The notes: a model not told the origin generated them from the letters alone. DNA of 64,000 nt from Fimbriiglobus ruber (GCF_002197845.1 NZ_NIDE01000019.1:248001-312000); one strand, 5' to 3'. Positions 27,530-36,828 are shown, counted from the stretch's first letter. Program-made: numbers and translations.

Positions 27530-28348
27530 ATGAACGACCCCGGACCTACCGTGTTCGAAGAGATATTCGCGATTCTCTCCCCGGACCGCATCCTCCGAGA
27601 TCCCCGGGCGACGGGGGACGGGGTCTCCGTTGCCGTGATCGACTCGGGGGTGGAGCGGGCGGTCCTGGAAGAAAAGTTTCTCAAGCAAAAGGTGGAGATT
27701 CGGCCGATCGAGGGGGCGGTCTTCCGCCCGGAGGACACTACCCCCCGGCCCTACGACGGCCACCAGTCGTCCCCGCACGGAACGACGGTCGCGGACATCA
27801 TCCTGACGATCGCGCCGCGGGCGAAGCTGTACTCGGCCGACGTGTTCGGGCCGCAGGGGACGTGCGAGGTCGAGACCGTCATCGCCGCCCTCCGCCACGC
27901 GATCGAGGTCTGGAAGGTCAAGGTCATCAACCTGTCGCTCGGCGTGCCGGAACACCGCCTCCAACAGCTCCCGCGGCGGCAGCAACTCTTGAAGGCCATT
28001 GAGGAGGCCTATTTCAAGGACGTCCTCGTGTTCGCGGCCGCGCACAACGAACACCCACTGACGCGGAGTTACCCCGCCGTCTTCGCCCCGCCACTCATCT
28101 CGGTAGACAAGGCTCTCTTCGACGACCCGTTGCAGTTCGCGTACAAACTCCGCGAGTCGATCGAATTCCAGGCCCACGCCCGCGGGTATCTCGGCCCGTT
28201 CGCGCGTGAACCGGCCACGAGCTGGGCGACCCCGCACCTGGCGGGCATCGCCGCCCGCATCCTGTCGCTGAAGCCGGACCTGAAGCCGTTCGAGATCAAA
28301 ACCATCCTCTACTGGATGTTCCGGGCCGCGGGTGAAAACGGCGCGTAA
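27530..28348 (+). CDS. Cytoplasmic S8 (subtilisin-family) serine peptidase
   Basis: The catalytic triad is complete: Asp38 in VAVIDSGVE, His83 in SSPHGTTVADI and Ser231 in ATSWATPHLAG; the oxyanion Asn173 lies in FAAAHNEHP. At 272 residues it is a minimal subtilase core with no signal or propeptide, so it is expected to act in the cytoplasm, as do intracellular subtilases and those found in regulatory and conflict operons. The active-site motif has tryptophan where GTSMA is usual. It lies directly downstream of the REC-GAF regulator and is probably co-transcribed with it. Confidence 0.85.
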   Translation: MNDPGPTVFEEIFAILSPDRILRDPRATGDGVSVAVIDSGVERAVLEEKFLKQKVEIRPIEGAVFRPEDTTPRPYDGHQSSPHGTTVADIILTIAPRAKLYSADVFGPQGTCEVETVIAALRHAIEVWKVKVINLSLGVPEHRLQQLPRRQQLLKAIEEAYFKDVLVFAAAHNEHPLTRSYPAVFAPPLISVDKALFDDPLQFAYKLRESIEFQAHARGYLGPFAREPATSWATPHLAGIAARILSLKPDLKPFEIKTILYWMFRAAGENGA

Positions 28349-28551
28349 CCCACTCACTTCGACCGTGACCGAAATCCGGGATCGTGGCAGGGGCGTTCCT
28401 GGTAAACTATTTCCGCCCGGAGCCAGGCGGTGAACGCGGCGAGTCGACGACGGCTTGCCGCGTCTTCACACACTCTTCACCTCGCGACGGGCGCGGTTTC
28501 CTATCCCAATCAGCAATCGCTTCGCGCTCTCCCGCCAGACCGGAGTTGCTC

Positions 28552-29928
28552 GTGTCCGCTACCGCCGCGCCCGCGCCCGTCGACCCGCAGGTTGGCGCTT
28601 CGACTCCCGCTGTACCCGTACTCGACGAGGCTCGGGCTGCCGCACGTCTACGGAGGTGGCGGACGATCACCCTCGTGACACTTCTGACGGGGTATGCCGG
28701 GTATTACATCTGCCGGTCGAACTGGGCGGTGGCCAAGCCGCTCATGCTGGAGGCGTTCAAGGACCAGGGGATCACGAAGGCCGAACTCGGCGACGTGGAA
28801 TCGGTCGCGCTACTGGCGTATGCGGGCGGGAAACTCCTGAGCGGCGTGGTGACCGACTTCCTCGGCGGGCGCGGCGTGTTCCTCTTCGGCATGATCGCGT
28901 CGGCCGTGTGTACCGTGATGTTCGGGTTCGCCGGTGGGCTGACCGCCCTCTTCGTCGTCGCCGCAGCCAACCGGTTCGTCCAGTCGATGGGGTGGGGCGG
29001 GCTCGTCCAGGTGACGGGGCGGTGGTTTCCGGCTGGTACGCACGGGACCGTTCTCGGCATCCTTTCGATGAGCTACTTGCTCGGCGACGCGATCGCCAAG
29101 GTCTATCTCGGGCTGTTCGCGCGGACGGACAACTGGCAGGACATCTTCTTCATCTCGGCCGCGACACTCGCGGTCGTAACCGTCGGGTGCTACATATTCC
29201 TGAAGAGTAGCCCTACCGCGATCGGTGCCGTCGAACCTCCGCCGAACCCGGCGAACGTGTTCGGCGATGCCGCCGACGGGCCGCCGCCGTCTGTCCGGGC
29301 ACTGGTCGTACCACTCCTGACCAGTACGACCTTCTGGCTCGTCTGCTTCATGAATGGCGGTCTGACCCTCATTCGTGAAACCTTCCGAAGCTGGACCCCG
29401 ACTTACCTCAAAGAAGTTCAGTCCCTGTCGCCGGAAGACGCGAGTCTGTACGCTTCTCTCCTATCATTTGCGGGAGCGGCGGCGGCGTTCGGGACCGGGT
29501 GTGTCACCGACCTCTTCCGCGGTCGGTTCGGCGTCGTGATGGCGCCGATGCTCGCGATCACGTCGCTGGGACTGGCGTGGCTGGCGATGCGGCCGGGCGG
29601 CGGCTCGCTCGGTGGGTTGATGGTCTTGCTGTGTACAATCTCGTTTTTTGTTCTCGGTCCGTACACTCTCTGTTCGGGCGTTTTGGCCCTCGGTTTGGGC
29701 GGCAAGCGGGGCGGCGCGACGGCGGCCGGCGTGATCGACACGGCCGGCTACCTGGCGGGGACTCTGGCCGGGTCCGGAATCGGCCGGCTCGCGGAGGCCC
29801 ACGGGTGGTCGACCGCGTTCGCGGCATTGGCGGGCGTGGCGGCCGGGACGTTCGTGATTACGGTCGTTTACGCCCTCCACGAGCGCAGCCGACGCCCACT
29901 GGTCCGCGTTCCGGTGGAAACGACATGA
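28552..29928 (+). CDS. MFS transporter, organophosphate:phosphate antiporter (OPA)-like
   Basis: The GTG at 28552 follows a cggag ribosome site; an earlier in-frame start at 28384 would add a non-conserved leader. After about 35 residues come 12 predicted membrane helices. The opening (LLTGYAGYYICRSNWAVAKPL) is the characteristic OPA/GlpT-UhpT signature, including the arginine that binds substrate phosphate. Family members exchange organophosphates (glycerol-3-phosphate, hexose-phosphates) or phosphonates for phosphate. The stop overlaps the start of the next gene (ATGA), so the dehydrogenase probably acts on the imported compound or its product. Confidence 0.85.
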   Translation: MSATAAPAPVDPQVGASTPAVPVLDEARAAARLRRWRTITLVTLLTGYAGYYICRSNWAVAKPLMLEAFKDQGITKAELGDVESVALLAYAGGKLLSGVVTDFLGGRGVFLFGMIASAVCTVMFGFAGGLTALFVVAAANRFVQSMGWGGLVQVTGRWFPAGTHGTVLGILSMSYLLGDAIAKVYLGLFARTDNWQDIFFISAATLAVVTVGCYIFLKSSPTAIGAVEPPPNPANVFGDAADGPPPSVRALVVPLLTSTTFWLVCFMNGGLTLIRETFRSWTPTYLKEVQSLSPEDASLYASLLSFAGAAAAFGTGCVTDLFRGRFGVVMAPMLAITSLGLAWLAMRPGGGSLGGLMVLLCTISFFVLGPYTLCSGVLALGLGGKRGGATAAGVIDTAGYLAGTLAGSGIGRLAEAHGWSTAFAALAGVAAGTFVITVVYALHERSRRPLVRVPVETT

Positions 29929-31007
29929 TCTCCGCGATGGTCTTCGACGGCCCCGACCGCCCACTCCGTTCGAGTACGTTCTCGCGCCCGGTACTGGGCT
30001 CCGGCGCCGCACTTGTGCGCAATCACCTCTGTACCCTTTGCGGCAGCGACCTTCACACGTTCTTCGGCCGCCGCCGCGAGCCCGTGCCGACAGTTCTCGG
30101 CCACGAGGCCGTCGGCGTCATCGAGGAACTCGGACCGGGCGGACTAGTCGACGTGGACGGCGCGAGGGTCGAGATCGGCGACCGGGTCGTGTGGGCTGTG
30201 GCCGGGTCGTGCGGGACGTGCTTCTTTTGCACCCACGACTTGCCCCAAAAATGCGAGTCGCTGTTCAAGTACGGGCATCAGGTCGTCACTCCGGACCGAG
30301 GGCCGCTCGGCGGCTTGGCCACTCACTGTCACCTGCTGCCCGGAACCGCGGTCGTCAAAGTCCCGGACGCAGTCCCGGACGAACTGGCCGCCCCAGCCGC
30401 CTGTGCGACGGCGACGGTGGCCGCGGCAATGCGGGCGGGTGGTGACGTGCGCGACGGGGTCGTCCTCGTCCTCGGTGCGGGTTTGCTCGGACTGACCACG
30501 TGCGCGATGGCGCGGGCGAACGGGGCAGGGGAGGTGGTCGCTGCCGACACCGATTCCCGCCGCCTCGAACTCGCCAGTCAGTTCGGCGCGACCCGCACCG
30601 TTCTCCTGTCTCTTGATCGTGAGGAACTCGTCGATCGCCTCGCAAGCTTGACGGCGGGCCGCGGCGCGGACGTGGTCTTCGAAATGACTGGAGCGCCACC
30701 GGCGGTCGAACTCGGGCTCGCCCGCGCGCGGGTCGGCGGAACGGTTGTTCTCGTCGGCAGCGTCTCGCCCGTTGGGTCCATCGAAGTTCATCCCGACCAG
30801 ATCGTGCGGCGGTGTTTGCGGATCGTCGGCGTCCACAACTACGCGCCGCCCGACCTGTCGGCCGCAGTCCGGTTCCTCGCCGCCAACGCGAGCCGGTTCC
30901 CGTTCGCCGATCTCGTGACCCGGCGGTTCTCGCTAGCCGACGCGGAGGCCGGGTTTCATTTCGCCGAGACCGAGCGGCCGGTGCGGGTGGCCGTCGTGAC
31001 AAATTGA
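29925..31007 (+). CDS. Zinc-dependent alcohol dehydrogenase (MDR family), possibly phosphonate-linked clade
   Basis: The ATG at 29925 overlaps the transporter stop by four bases. The 360-residue protein has catalytic-zinc residues in LCTLCGSDLH and GHEAVG, structural-zinc cysteines in SCGTCFFCTHDLPQKC, and the nucleotide-binding motif VLGAGLLGL. The stretch CTHDLPQKCESLFKYGH resembles the clade of dehydrogenases repeatedly seen next to phosphonate-catabolism genes (from memory of the family). The translational coupling to an OPA-type transporter supports a phosphorylated or phosphonate substrate, but this is inference. No C-P lyase or phosphonatase gene is nearby. Confidence 0.85.
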   Translation: MISAMVFDGPDRPLRSSTFSRPVLGSGAALVRNHLCTLCGSDLHTFFGRRREPVPTVLGHEAVGVIEELGPGGLVDVDGARVEIGDRVVWAVAGSCGTCFFCTHDLPQKCESLFKYGHQVVTPDRGPLGGLATHCHLLPGTAVVKVPDAVPDELAAPAACATATVAAAMRAGGDVRDGVVLVLGAGLLGLTTCAMARANGAGEVVAADTDSRRLELASQFGATRTVLLSLDREELVDRLASLTAGRGADVVFEMTGAPPAVELGLARARVGGTVVLVGSVSPVGSIEVHPDQIVRRCLRIVGVHNYAPPDLSAAVRFLAANASRFPFADLVTRRFSLADAEAGFHFAETERPVRVAVVTN

Positions 31008-31109
31008 CAGACGCCAAGTAATCCCTTTGTTTGAGACGACCGCGGCCGTAATATTGAATACCCTACTCCCGATCGGGCCCGCCGGTCGATCGAACGCCAA
31101 GGGGGATTC

Positions 31110-32894
31110 ATGGCTCGCCCTGTCCACAACCGCTTTCTGTGCGTGGTTCTGTTCGCGGCAACGAGTGTTACTCTGGCTGCCCGAGGCGCCGACACGCCCA
31201 AGACGGCCGAGGCGCCCGCCGACCCGGACAAGGCCCTCGTCGCCGCCCTCGCCGGCGACAAGCCTCTTCAGAAGGGTGAACACAAGACGGTCCGGGCCGC
31301 TTTCGTGAAGCACTTCGAGGCGAAACACGCCGACCTCATTAAGGTCGGGTTCGGCGACGACTTCGACAAAATCACGAAGTGGCTCGACGCGAACGCCGAG
31401 ATCAAGGAGATGCTGTACACGGCCATCGACCCCGACGCGGACAACATCGCGGGCGCGTTAGAGATCCTCCGCAGCCTCTACGCCCTCGGGCCGGACAAAC
31501 TGAAGCTCTACGCGAACGCGGCCATTGCCCTGGCCGTCACCTGGGACAACCCGCAGGCCGTTTACGACTACCGAGGCCACCAGGTCCGGACACACAGCAT
31601 CATGCCGCAGGGGGTCGATAAGGTCGGCGTGGTCGAGAACTACGAATATCTGACCAAAGCCGATGGACCGATCAAGGCCGCGGCCCAGGGGTTCCCGTGG
31701 GAATTCCTGGTTCACGTGGTCAACCACCACACGCCGACGAACGAGCGGGCGTGGGCCGTCAAGAACTACGGCAAGCGACGGGCGGGCATCGGCAGCAGCT
31801 ACAAGGACATCGTCTACGACATGGAGATGCTCCTCACCGATTCGAAGTTGTGCAAGCTCAACAACCAGCCGTATACGTTGGAGAGCATCAAGAAGCACGG
31901 CGGCGTCTGCGCCATGCAGGCGGATTTCGCGGCCCGGGTGGCCAAGAGCCTCGCGGTGCCGGCCGAATACGTCGGCGGGGAGTCAAACTCGGGCGGCCTG
32001 CACGCGTGGGTGATGTGGGTCGAGGTCCGGGCCGTCCAGAAGGACAAGATCGATTTCGTCCTCGCCTCCGAGGGCCGGTACCTGGGCGACCAGTATTACA
32101 TCGGCACCCTCCTCGACCCGAAGACCGGCAAGGAGATGACCGACCGCGACATGGAGCGGCGGCTCACCTTCGTCGGTCTGAACCCGCAAACGTCGCGGCA
32201 AGCCGACCTACTCATGCGGGCGTACCCGGCCGTCCGCGACGCCAAGGACATGACCGCCAGCCAGCAGGCCGCGTACCTCGGCAAAATCCTCGACCTCTTC
32301 CCCGGCTCCGAGCGGGCGTGGCTCGCGCTGGCGGAGCTGTACAAGGAGGGGAAGTTGACCGACCCGGCAGCCGCCCGCCAACTGGCCGAGCGGGCGTTTA
32401 CGACCTTCGCCAAGTTCCCGGACTTCACCTGGAAGGTTATCGACGACCTGTTGACGCCGGTGCGGGACAAGGCGGTCCGCACGCGGTTGTTCGAGCGGCT
32501 GGTGGCGTCGTTCGAGGGGTTGGGCCGCCCGGACCTGGCGTGCGAGGCCCGGCTGAAGCTGACCGAGTATCAGGGCGACGCGAAGGACTGGAAGAAGGCG
32601 GCCGAGGGGCTGGCGTTCACGATCCGCAAGTTCCCGTCCGAGGGTCGGTACGTGCCCAAGATGATGACCCGGCTGCAGGAGGTGTGCAAGGAGTACAAGG
32701 GCGGCACCGACCTGCTCGGCAAGTTCTACCTGGACCTCCTCCCGCAGATCCCGAAGAAGCGGGGCGACGAGGTGAGCAAGTACTGCGTGAAGATGCACGA
32801 GCAGGCGCTCGACTTCTACAAAACCAACAACAAAACCCGGGAAGCCGCCCTGATCGAACAGCAACTCGCCGCCCTGGGGCGGGGCGGAAATTGA
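31110..32894 (+). CDS. Exported transglutaminase-like protein with helical repeats
   Basis: A 594-residue protein with a signal peptide (about 1-27). Residues about 255-315 hold a papain/transglutaminase-like core: GGVCAMQADFAARVAKSLAV with Cys267, then SGGLHAWVMWVEV with His298; the third residue is probably the acid soon after (YLGDQYY region). The C-terminal half is helical with TPR-like repeats (LGKILDLFPGSERAWLALAE). Planctomycete relatives are of unknown substrate; possible roles include proteolysis or cross-linking in the envelope. The ISAs1 element begins about 50 bases downstream. Confidence 0.75.
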   Translation: MARPVHNRFLCVVLFAATSVTLAARGADTPKTAEAPADPDKALVAALAGDKPLQKGEHKTVRAAFVKHFEAKHADLIKVGFGDDFDKITKWLDANAEIKEMLYTAIDPDADNIAGALEILRSLYALGPDKLKLYANAAIALAVTWDNPQAVYDYRGHQVRTHSIMPQGVDKVGVVENYEYLTKADGPIKAAAQGFPWEFLVHVVNHHTPTNERAWAVKNYGKRRAGIGSSYKDIVYDMEMLLTDSKLCKLNNQPYTLESIKKHGGVCAMQADFAARVAKSLAVPAEYVGGESNSGGLHAWVMWVEVRAVQKDKIDFVLASEGRYLGDQYYIGTLLDPKTGKEMTDRDMERRLTFVGLNPQTSRQADLLMRAYPAVRDAKDMTASQQAAYLGKILDLFPGSERAWLALAELYKEGKLTDPAAARQLAERAFTTFAKFPDFTWKVIDDLLTPVRDKAVRTRLFERLVASFEGLGRPDLACEARLKLTEYQGDAKDWKKAAEGLAFTIRKFPSEGRYVPKMMTRLQEVCKEYKGGTDLLGKFYLDLLPQIPKKRGDEVSKYCVKMHEQALDFYKTNNKTREAALIEQQLAALGRGGN

Positions 32895-34005
32895 CGCCGG
32901 GCGGAGCGGGGCACGGGGAAATTTTGTCGTGCGTCCCGGCGGCAGGGCTACTCACCGGTTGAGTTTGGAGGAACCGAGTGAGTTGGGTATACGGTGACCT
33001 CCCGCAAACGGAGGCTCCAATGCCCACCCCGTCGCTGATCGATCGACTCGCCGAACTGACCGATCCCCGAGACCCCAAAGGTCGCATCTACCCGCTCGTC
33101 CCGCTTCTGACGCTCGTTCTCGTCGGCACACTGGCCGGGCACACGTCGGTCGCCGCCATCGCCCACTTCGGACGGCTCCGCGGCCAACGGCTCGGACACG
33201 CCCTCGGGTTCCGCAACGGCAAGATGCCGTGCGCGAACACGATCACCAACCTCCTGGCGGCTCTCGACCCCGACCACCTCGACCGCATCCTCGGGGACTG
33301 GCTGAACGACCGACACGCGGCCGGATGGGACCACATCGCGTTGGACGGCAAGACCCTCCGCGGAACCCGGGACGGGGATCAACCGGCCGTCCACCTGTTG
33401 GCCGCGTATGCCCCTCAGGCGGCGGCCGTCATCGGCCAGATGCGGGTCGCGGCCACCACGAACGAACATAAGGCCGCCCTCCGGTTGCTCGGCGTCCTCC
33501 CGCTGGTGGGGACGATGGTGACGGCCGACGCCATCTTCACCCACGCCGACACGTGCGACGCAATCCTCACACGCGGCGGGGATTACATCCTGTACGCGAA
33601 GGACAACCCGCCCACCCTCCGGGCCGACCTCGAAGACCTGTTCACCGCCGCCGAATCCGGCGGCTTTCCCCCCCGGTGCCCCATCCGACTGGCACGCGGA
33701 CGCGCAGACGGCCACCTCGTCGGGTAAGCAGCACGGTCGCCGGGAGCGCCGGACGATCACGACGAGCACCTGGCTCAACGAGTACCTGACCGACTGGCCG
33801 GGTGTTCGTCAGGTGTTCCGCGTGGTGCGGGAGCGGACCTCGAAAGGGGAGACGACGGTCGAGGTCGTGTACGGGATCACCAGTCGGTTGCGGATGGAGG
33901 CCTCGGCGGCGGAGTTATTGGCGTGGAATCGCGCCCACTGGGGCATCGAGAACCCCCAGCCAGACGACTGGCGAAGCAACAACTTGTGCGAGGTCGGGGG
34001 GACCG

Positions 34006-34263
34006 GTTACGATCGCACTCGAGGCCCTTCTGGCGCTGGCCGCGTGGTGCGACCAGCGCCCCGGCCACGGAGGCACCCCATGTCCGACAACGACCCCGTC
34101 CTCGGTCCCCCCGTCGCTAGCCCCTCCGGCGGCGATCTGGGCGCAACTCCCGCCCGAGCGCCGGCGGCAACTCCAGCGACTCCTCGCCGACCTACTCGCC
34201 CGGCCAATTCTGACCGATGTGCCCCCACTACGGGAGGCGCGTCATGACCGCCACCCCGCGTGA
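34006..34263 (+). CDS. Small protein preceding the serine recombinase
   Basis: In this frame a plausible helical protein ends IWAQLPPERRRQLQRLLADL followed by LARPILTDVPPLREARHDRHPA. The stop overlaps the recombinase start by 20 bases, the usual arrangement in such elements. The start is unresolved (no ATG in frame inside the element), so the left coordinate is approximate. Possibly an accessory protein or directionality factor; that is only inferred from position. Confidence 0.45.
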   Translation, partial: VTIALEALLALAAWCDQRPGHGGTPCPTTTPSSVPPSLAPPAAIWAQLPPERRRQLQRLLADLLARPILTDVPPLREARHDRHPA

Positions 34264-36382
34264 TCTCTCGCCTTCCCCCAAGGTCCGACCGTGGCACCTC
34301 GACCGCGGGGCGATCGTCTACGTCCGGCAATCCACCCCGCAACAGGTCGCCGACCACCAGGAATCGACGGCCCGACAGTATGCCCTCACCGATCGTGCGA
34401 GCGCGCTCGGTTGGACCCGTGAGCGGGTGACCGTCATCGACGACGACCTGGGCAAGAGCGGCCAGTCGATCGAGGGGCGGCCGGGGTTCCAGCGCTTGTT
34501 GGCCGAGGTCGCCCTCGATCGCATCGGCCTGATCCTCGGGCTCGAGATGAGTCGACGGGCCCGGTCGTGCAAGGACGGGCACCAACTGCTGGAGTTGTGC
34601 GCCCGGTTCCGCGTTCTGCTGGCCGACGCCGACGGCGTGTTCGATCCGACCGACCATTCGGATCGCCTCCTGCTCGGGTTGCACGGGATGATGAATGAGG
34701 CCGAACTGCACGTCCTCAAACAGCGGATGCACCAGGGGAAGTTGAATAAAGCCCGCCGGGGTGAGTTGATCGTGTCCGTCCCGGTCGGTTACCTCAAGCA
34801 CCCGTCCGGGCAGGTCACCCTCGATCCCGACGAGCAGGCCCAGGGCGTCGTCCGGTTGATCTTTGACGAGTTCGACCGGCAGGGCACCGTCCACGGAATC
34901 CTTCGCCACCTGATCGCCCACGGGATCCGACTCCCGGTGCGCTCGACCGCCGGCGGGAGCGGCGGACCGTTGCAATGGCGGCCACCGGGCCGGGAGACGA
35001 TCCGCCAGATCCTCCGCCACCCGATCTACGCGGGGGCGTACCGGTACGGGCACCGGCCGACCGACCCGCGGAGGCAGACGGCGGGACATCCCAAGAGTGG
35101 TCGGAACTCCGGCCTGGCGGCGGATGAGTGCCTCGTGTTCCTCAGGGATCGATTCCCGGCGTACATCAGTTGGGAGCGGTTCGAGGCGAACCAACTGCGG
35201 CTCGCGGCGAACCGATCGCGGGCGGGGTCGCCCGGGGCGATTCGGAACGGGACCGCCCTCCTGGCCGGGGTGGTACGGTGCGGGCGGTGCGGCAAGCGAA
35301 TGTACGTCCGGTATACCCGGACGGGGCGACCGTCGTACGTGTGCAGCACCCTGCGGTCCGACTACGGGCTGCCCCTGTGCCAATCGACTCCGGCCGCGGA
35401 CATCGAGACGTGGGTGGCCGAGCAGGTGCTGTCGGCGTTGCAACCGGCCGCCCTGGATGCGAGTCTGACGGCCGCGGCCGCCGTCGAGGAGCAACGCCGG
35501 CAACTGGTCCGGCACTGGGAGCAACGGATCGAGCGGGCGCGGTACGAGGCGGATCGGGCGGGACGCCAGTACCACGCCTGTGAGCCGGAGAACCGGCTGG
35601 TGGCCCGCACCCTGGAGCAGCGGTGGGACGAGTTACTCCGGGAGGTCGCGCGGCTGGAAGCGGAGTTCGATCGCGTCCGCCGAACCCAACCGCGCGTCCT
35701 GGGGGAGGCCGACCGGGACCGCGTCCGGCAGTTGGCCGAACATGTGCCGGCGGTGTGGCGGGCGTCGACCACGACACCGGCGGACCGGCGGCAGATCGTT
35801 CGACTCCTGATCGACACGGTCGTGGTGACGGTCGACCCGACCGGCGACCGGGCCGCGATTCGCGTCGAGTGGTCCGGTGGGGCCGTCCAGCAGCAGACGG
35901 TCCACCGCCCGGTGCAAGGATACCGGCAACAGCGGGATTGGCCGCAGTTGTCCGCCCGGTTGATCGCGCTCCACGAACAGAATCGGACGCCGGCCGAGAT
36001 CGCCACCATTCTCCAGGAGGCCGGGTTCCGACCCCCGAAACGGGCGACCGGGTTTACGGCCGGAATGGTGCGGCGGTTAGTGGACGATCTGGGGGTGCGG
36101 CCGCGGGTGTCGCGAGTCCCCGACGAGGCAGGTCCGCTGACAGAAGGCGAGTGGTGGTTGCACGAGTTGGCTCGCCACCTGGGCGTGTCGCCGTACACCT
36201 TGCACGGGTGGCGGACGAAGGGATGGTTGCATGCCCGCCAAGTCGGCGGGCGGGGCGGCCCGTGGGCCGTGTGGGCGGGTGGCACGGAGGTCGACCGGTT
36301 GCGTGCGCTCAAGGAATGCCCGCGGGTCTGGGCCAATCGGGATCGGCTGGCGGCGTTGCGCGTGCCGACGGTACGTGCGTAA
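34244..36382 (+). CDS. Large serine recombinase
   Basis: The ATG at 34244 is preceded by gggaggcg. The 712-residue protein has a resolvase N-terminal domain (AIVYVRQSTPQQ with nucleophile Ser30; GKSGQSIEGRPGFQRLL; EMSRRARS), a recombinase domain (about 165-290), a zinc ribbon (VRCGRCGKRM ... CSTL ... C, about 340-380), a coiled-coil (about 400-480) and a C-terminal helix-turn-helix-like region (WWLHELARHLGVSPYTLHGW). This is the full architecture of a transposon-type large serine recombinase that cuts and rejoins DNA at short att sites without a long target duplication. Confidence 0.93.
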   Translation: MTATPRDLSPSPKVRPWHLDRGAIVYVRQSTPQQVADHQESTARQYALTDRASALGWTRERVTVIDDDLGKSGQSIEGRPGFQRLLAEVALDRIGLILGLEMSRRARSCKDGHQLLELCARFRVLLADADGVFDPTDHSDRLLLGLHGMMNEAELHVLKQRMHQGKLNKARRGELIVSVPVGYLKHPSGQVTLDPDEQAQGVVRLIFDEFDRQGTVHGILRHLIAHGIRLPVRSTAGGSGGPLQWRPPGRETIRQILRHPIYAGAYRYGHRPTDPRRQTAGHPKSGRNSGLAADECLVFLRDRFPAYISWERFEANQLRLAANRSRAGSPGAIRNGTALLAGVVRCGRCGKRMYVRYTRTGRPSYVCSTLRSDYGLPLCQSTPAADIETWVAEQVLSALQPAALDASLTAAAAVEEQRRQLVRHWEQRIERARYEADRAGRQYHACEPENRLVARTLEQRWDELLREVARLEAEFDRVRRTQPRVLGEADRDRVRQLAEHVPAVWRASTTTPADRRQIVRLLIDTVVVTVDPTGDRAAIRVEWSGGAVQQQTVHRPVQGYRQQRDWPQLSARLIALHEQNRTPAEIATILQEAGFRPPKRATGFTAGMVRRLVDDLGVRPRVSRVPDEAGPLTEGEWWLHELARHLGVSPYTLHGWRTKGWLHARQVGGRGGPWAVWAGGTEVDRLRALKECPRVWANRDRLAALRVPTVRA

Positions 36383-36711
36383 TGGCTTGGCGGGGTCCGG
36401 TCATCGTCACGGTGTCGATGACCGGACCCCGCACAACTTGTAACTTGGAGGTCAGTGTGACAGGCCAATCGAGAATGGGTTGCACTACACCCGGGACGAA
36501 ACCTTGGGGAGGATCGCTGCCGGGTGCGGCGCGGGGAGTCGGGGCGGGTGATGGCGTCGTTGCGGAACGCGGTCGTGTATCTGCTCAAGGGGAGCGGTCA
36601 TGGCGGGGTGGCGTCCGGAACCCGCGTGATGGCCGCCGATCCCCGGCGAGCCCTCGACTTGCTCACCGCTACATCTTCAATCTCTGAGTAGCCCTGCGGC
36701 GGCGATTAGGC

Positions 36712-36739
36712 TTGACTGGCGCCGGAAATCGCGTATTAA
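36712..36739 (+). promoter_or_regulatory. Sigma-70-type promoter of tRNA-Val
   Basis: ttgact (36712-36717) and tattaa (36734-36739) are separated by 16 bases; the -10 ends 15 bases before the mature tRNA 5' end. The ISAs1 right end lies only 15 bases upstream of the -35, so the insertion spared the promoter. Confidence 0.6.
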
Positions 36740-36754
36740 AAAAGGGGTAGAGAC

Positions 36755-36828
36755 GGGCGCTTAGCTCAGCTGGCTAGAGTACTACATTGACATTGTAGGG
36801 GTCACAGGTTCAAGTCCTGTAGCGCCCA
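36755..36828 (+). tRNA. tRNA-Val (anticodon GAC)
   Basis: Acceptor stem GGGCGCT/AGCGCCC (36755-36761/36821-36827), D-arm with AGCTCAGCTGGCTAGAG, anticodon stem CTACA/TGTAG around loop TTGACAT with anticodon GAC at 36789-36791, and a T-arm with GGTTCAAGTCC. The discriminator base is A; CCA is not encoded. It marks the left edge of an accessory island, as tRNA genes commonly do. Confidence 0.95.

Larger units (their letters stand above)
33945..36475 (+). mobile_element. Serine-recombinase mobile element inserted in ISAs1 transposase
   Basis: The element is bounded by an 8-bp direct repeat atcgagaa (33945-33952 and 36468-36475). Deleting one copy with the intervening DNA rejoins the ISAs1 codons as GIEN|GLHYTRDET in frame, which proves insertion at this site. 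It contains a short ORF and a large serine recombinase and nothing else, so it is a minimal self-mobilising element. The repeat could be the crossover core of the recombinase or a target duplication; large serine recombinases usually leave a 2-bp core inside short shared sequence, so the 8-bp identity may extend the core. Confidence 0.85.
33020..36691 (+). pseudogene. ISAs1 transposase, split and frameshifted
   Basis: The start at 33020 follows a ggagg site. The N-terminal DDE region (HIALDGKTLRGTRDGD; VTADAIFTH) reads normally to about 33675, where a C7 tract shifts the frame; the +1 frame continues with the expected VFRVVRERTSKGETTVEVVY and AHWGIEN. There, at 33945-33952, a serine-recombinase element is inserted. 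The remainder resumes at 36468 with GLHYTRDETLG, shifts once more through loss of a G, and ends EDRCRVRRGESGRVMASLRN ... TATSSISE-stop. The gene thus carries two single-base indels plus the insertion and must be inactive. Confidence 0.9.
32943..36696 (+). mobile_element. ISAs1-family insertion sequence, interrupted by a serine-recombinase element
   Basis: Perfect 12-bp terminal inverted repeats: cagggctactca at 32943-32954 and its complement tgagtagccctg at 36685-36696. They bracket an ISAs1 transposase in two halves. cggcgg flanks both ends and could be a 6-bp target duplication, though ISAs1 usually makes 8-10 bp and the motif is simple. Without the 2.5 kb insert the element would be about 1.2 kb, normal for ISAs1. 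Its right end lies 15 bases from the -35 box of the tRNA-Val promoter. Confidence 0.88.
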
